Positions 62,906 to 64,000 of a DNA stretch of 64,000 nt are shown one piece after another. Made by a program: the position numbers and the translations under genes. The stretch is from Bursaphelenchus xylophilus (taxonomy: Eukaryota > Nematoda > Chromadorea > Rhabditida > Aphelenchoididae). Each line of letters opens with the position of its first letter. The first letter of the stretch is position 1. The stretch covers positions 1,116,001 through 1,180,000 of the forward strand of contig CAJFCV020000003.1 in the NCBI GenBank assembly GCA_904066235.2, read 5' to 3'. Under the pieces are notes generated by a model, which did not search any database, was not told the origin of the DNA, and was given only the letters and a program-made list of their open reading frames with translations.

Positions 62906-63856
62906 GGAATTCCATCGATTGCGACCCCGCATCGATTGCGACCCAGCATCGATTGCGACCCAAAATGGGGTAAAGCGACCCCGGGATGAAAATTCTTTGA
63001 TTCTCTTCGGGAAAAACTTGCTTTAGGGGTTTTCGAGGGTGCTGATTTCGAAAATGATGTTCATTTTTCCTCTAGTACTACATAGTGCTGTCTGATACTA
63101 TATAGTACGAAGTGAAAATATCGCTTTTGACGTTAAATGCTCGATTTAGGGGTTTTCGAGGGTGCTGATTTCGAAAATGATGTTCATTTTTCAACTAGTA
63201 CTACATAGTACGGTCTGATACTATATAGTACGGAGTGAAAATATCGCTTTTGACGTTAATGGTGTTGTTTTGATGCTTAGTACTCTTCAAAAACACGTTT
63301 TAAAGACTTGGTGCTATATAGTACTATCTGATACTATGTAGTACGAGGTGTAAAGTTGGCCTCTAGGCGTTTGTGGTGTTGTTCTGGTGTTTAGTACGCC
63401 TATTTTTACTTCGTACTATATAGTATCAGACAGTACTATATAGCACCAAGTCTTTAAAACGTGTTTTTGAAGAGTACTAAGCATCAAACCAACACCATTA
63501 ACGTCAAAAGCCATATTTTCACTTCGTACTATATAGTATCAGAGAGTACTAGATAGCACCAAGTCTTTAAAACGTGTTTTTGAAGAGTACTAAGCATCAA
63601 ACCAACACCATTAACGTCAAAAGCCATATTTTCACTTCGTACTATATAGTATCAGACAGTACTATGTAGTACTAGAGGAAAAATGAACATCATTTTCGAA
63701 ATCAGCACCCTCGAAAACCCCTAAAGCAAGTTTTTCCCGAAGAGAATCAAAGAATTTTCATCCCGGGGTCGCTTTACCCCATTTTGGGTCGCAATCGATG
63801 CGGGGTCGCAATCGATGCGAGGTCGCAATCGAGCGGGGTCGCAATCGAAGGATTCC
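62906..63856. mobile_element. Hairpin C: 951 bp element with 8-bp target duplication
   Basis: Starts GGAATTCCATCGATTGCGAC and ends in the reverse order ATCGAAGGATTCC. TGCAAAGT flanks it at 62898-62905 and 63857-63864, and the host F8 repeat reads on across it. Inside: terminal CATCGATTGCGACCC units (three to four per end), the GGTGCTGATTTCGAAAATGA module, and an array with TACTATATAGTAC palindromes, all mirrored about position 63390. No coding potential. Confidence 0.9.
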
Positions 63857-64000
63857 TGCAAAGTGCCCTTTTGTTTTCGCACAGTGCGTGTCGCTGAAGT
63901 GCTTTTTGGTTTTTGCACTGTGCGAAAAAAGCCAGGGTGCGAGCGACAGCCCAATAAAAAAAGCCTATTGCACCGTGCAAAATGCGAGAAATTGCACAGT
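63857..64000. repeat. F8 repeats continuing past the window edge
   Basis: TGCAAAGTGCCCTTTTGTTT resumes the F8 copy split by hairpin C, followed by the start of a third unit (TTTGCACTGTGCGAAAAAAG). Confidence 0.85.

Noticed and set aside
62505..62963. 152-codon minus-strand frame opposite GDP-fucose synthase exon 3
   Set aside because: It spans antisense exon and F8 repeats; no independent evidence.

Overview
This window looks like nuclear DNA of a rhabditid nematode, most likely Caenorhabditis or a close relative. The evidence is TTTTCAG-type 3' splice sites, probable spliced-leader acceptors a few bases before several start codons, sigma-class glutathione S-transferases in a tandem family, and very many hairpin-type DNA repeats in introns and spacers. 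I could run no database search; family calls come from reading the translations.

Layout. From 1 to about 39.6 kb lies an array of ten sigma-class GST genes (GST-1 to GST-10, my numbering). Nine are on the plus strand and the last is inverted. Eight have the same three-exon plan as GST-2: exon 1 is always 142 nt, intron 1 is in phase 1, exon 2 is 218 or 221 nt, intron 2 is in phase 0, and exon 3 is about 264 nt. GST-1 shows only exons 2 and 3. GST-2 and GST-3 are a recent duplicate pair that share promoter and 3'UTR sequence. From 39.6 to 46.9 kb there is a repeat-only desert. At 46.9-49.3 kb is a truncated plasma-membrane Ca2+-ATPase-like gene. At 55.3-57.5 kb is a calcium-activated nucleotidase (apyrase), at 59.3-60.3 kb a UBE2L3/UBC-18-type ubiquitin-conjugating enzyme, and from 61.6 kb the first exons of GDP-L-fucose synthase, which continues past about 62.6 kb.

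Repeats dominate. The main MITE family has termini CAGTCTGTCGGGAAAATAATG and two different cores, here called core A (continues GAGCAC) and core B (continues GTGGAT). Other dispersed families are: F2 (AAGTGCGACGCTCAGATTT), F3 (a roughly 220 bp inverted unit inside F2), F4 (GACCTGATCCAGTGGCAAAA), F5 (CTACGAGGCCTGGCAAAGCC), F6 (AACAAAACCTGTCTATAACA) and F8 (GCACTGTGCGAAAAAAGCC). There are two very large palindromes inside GST introns, one carrying mirrored tRNA-like sequences. Three 0.95-1.3 kb hairpins (here hairpins A, B and C) each have their own short tandem repeat at the ends. Solo LTRs, a degenerate MULE transposase, a probable RTE-type LINE tail and a 1.56 kb TA-flanked element are also present. 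Several are nested, so their order of insertion can be read.

How the genes work together. The GST array is a detoxification and prostaglandin-type enzyme cluster of cytosolic homodimers or heterodimers. Its members differ mainly in the substrate-site (C-terminal) exon and in promoter type. The right-hand genes (secretory-pathway nucleotidase, E2 enzyme, GDP-fucose synthesis) are unrelated housekeeping functions, although apyrase and GDP-fucose synthesis both feed glycosylation in the secretory pathway.
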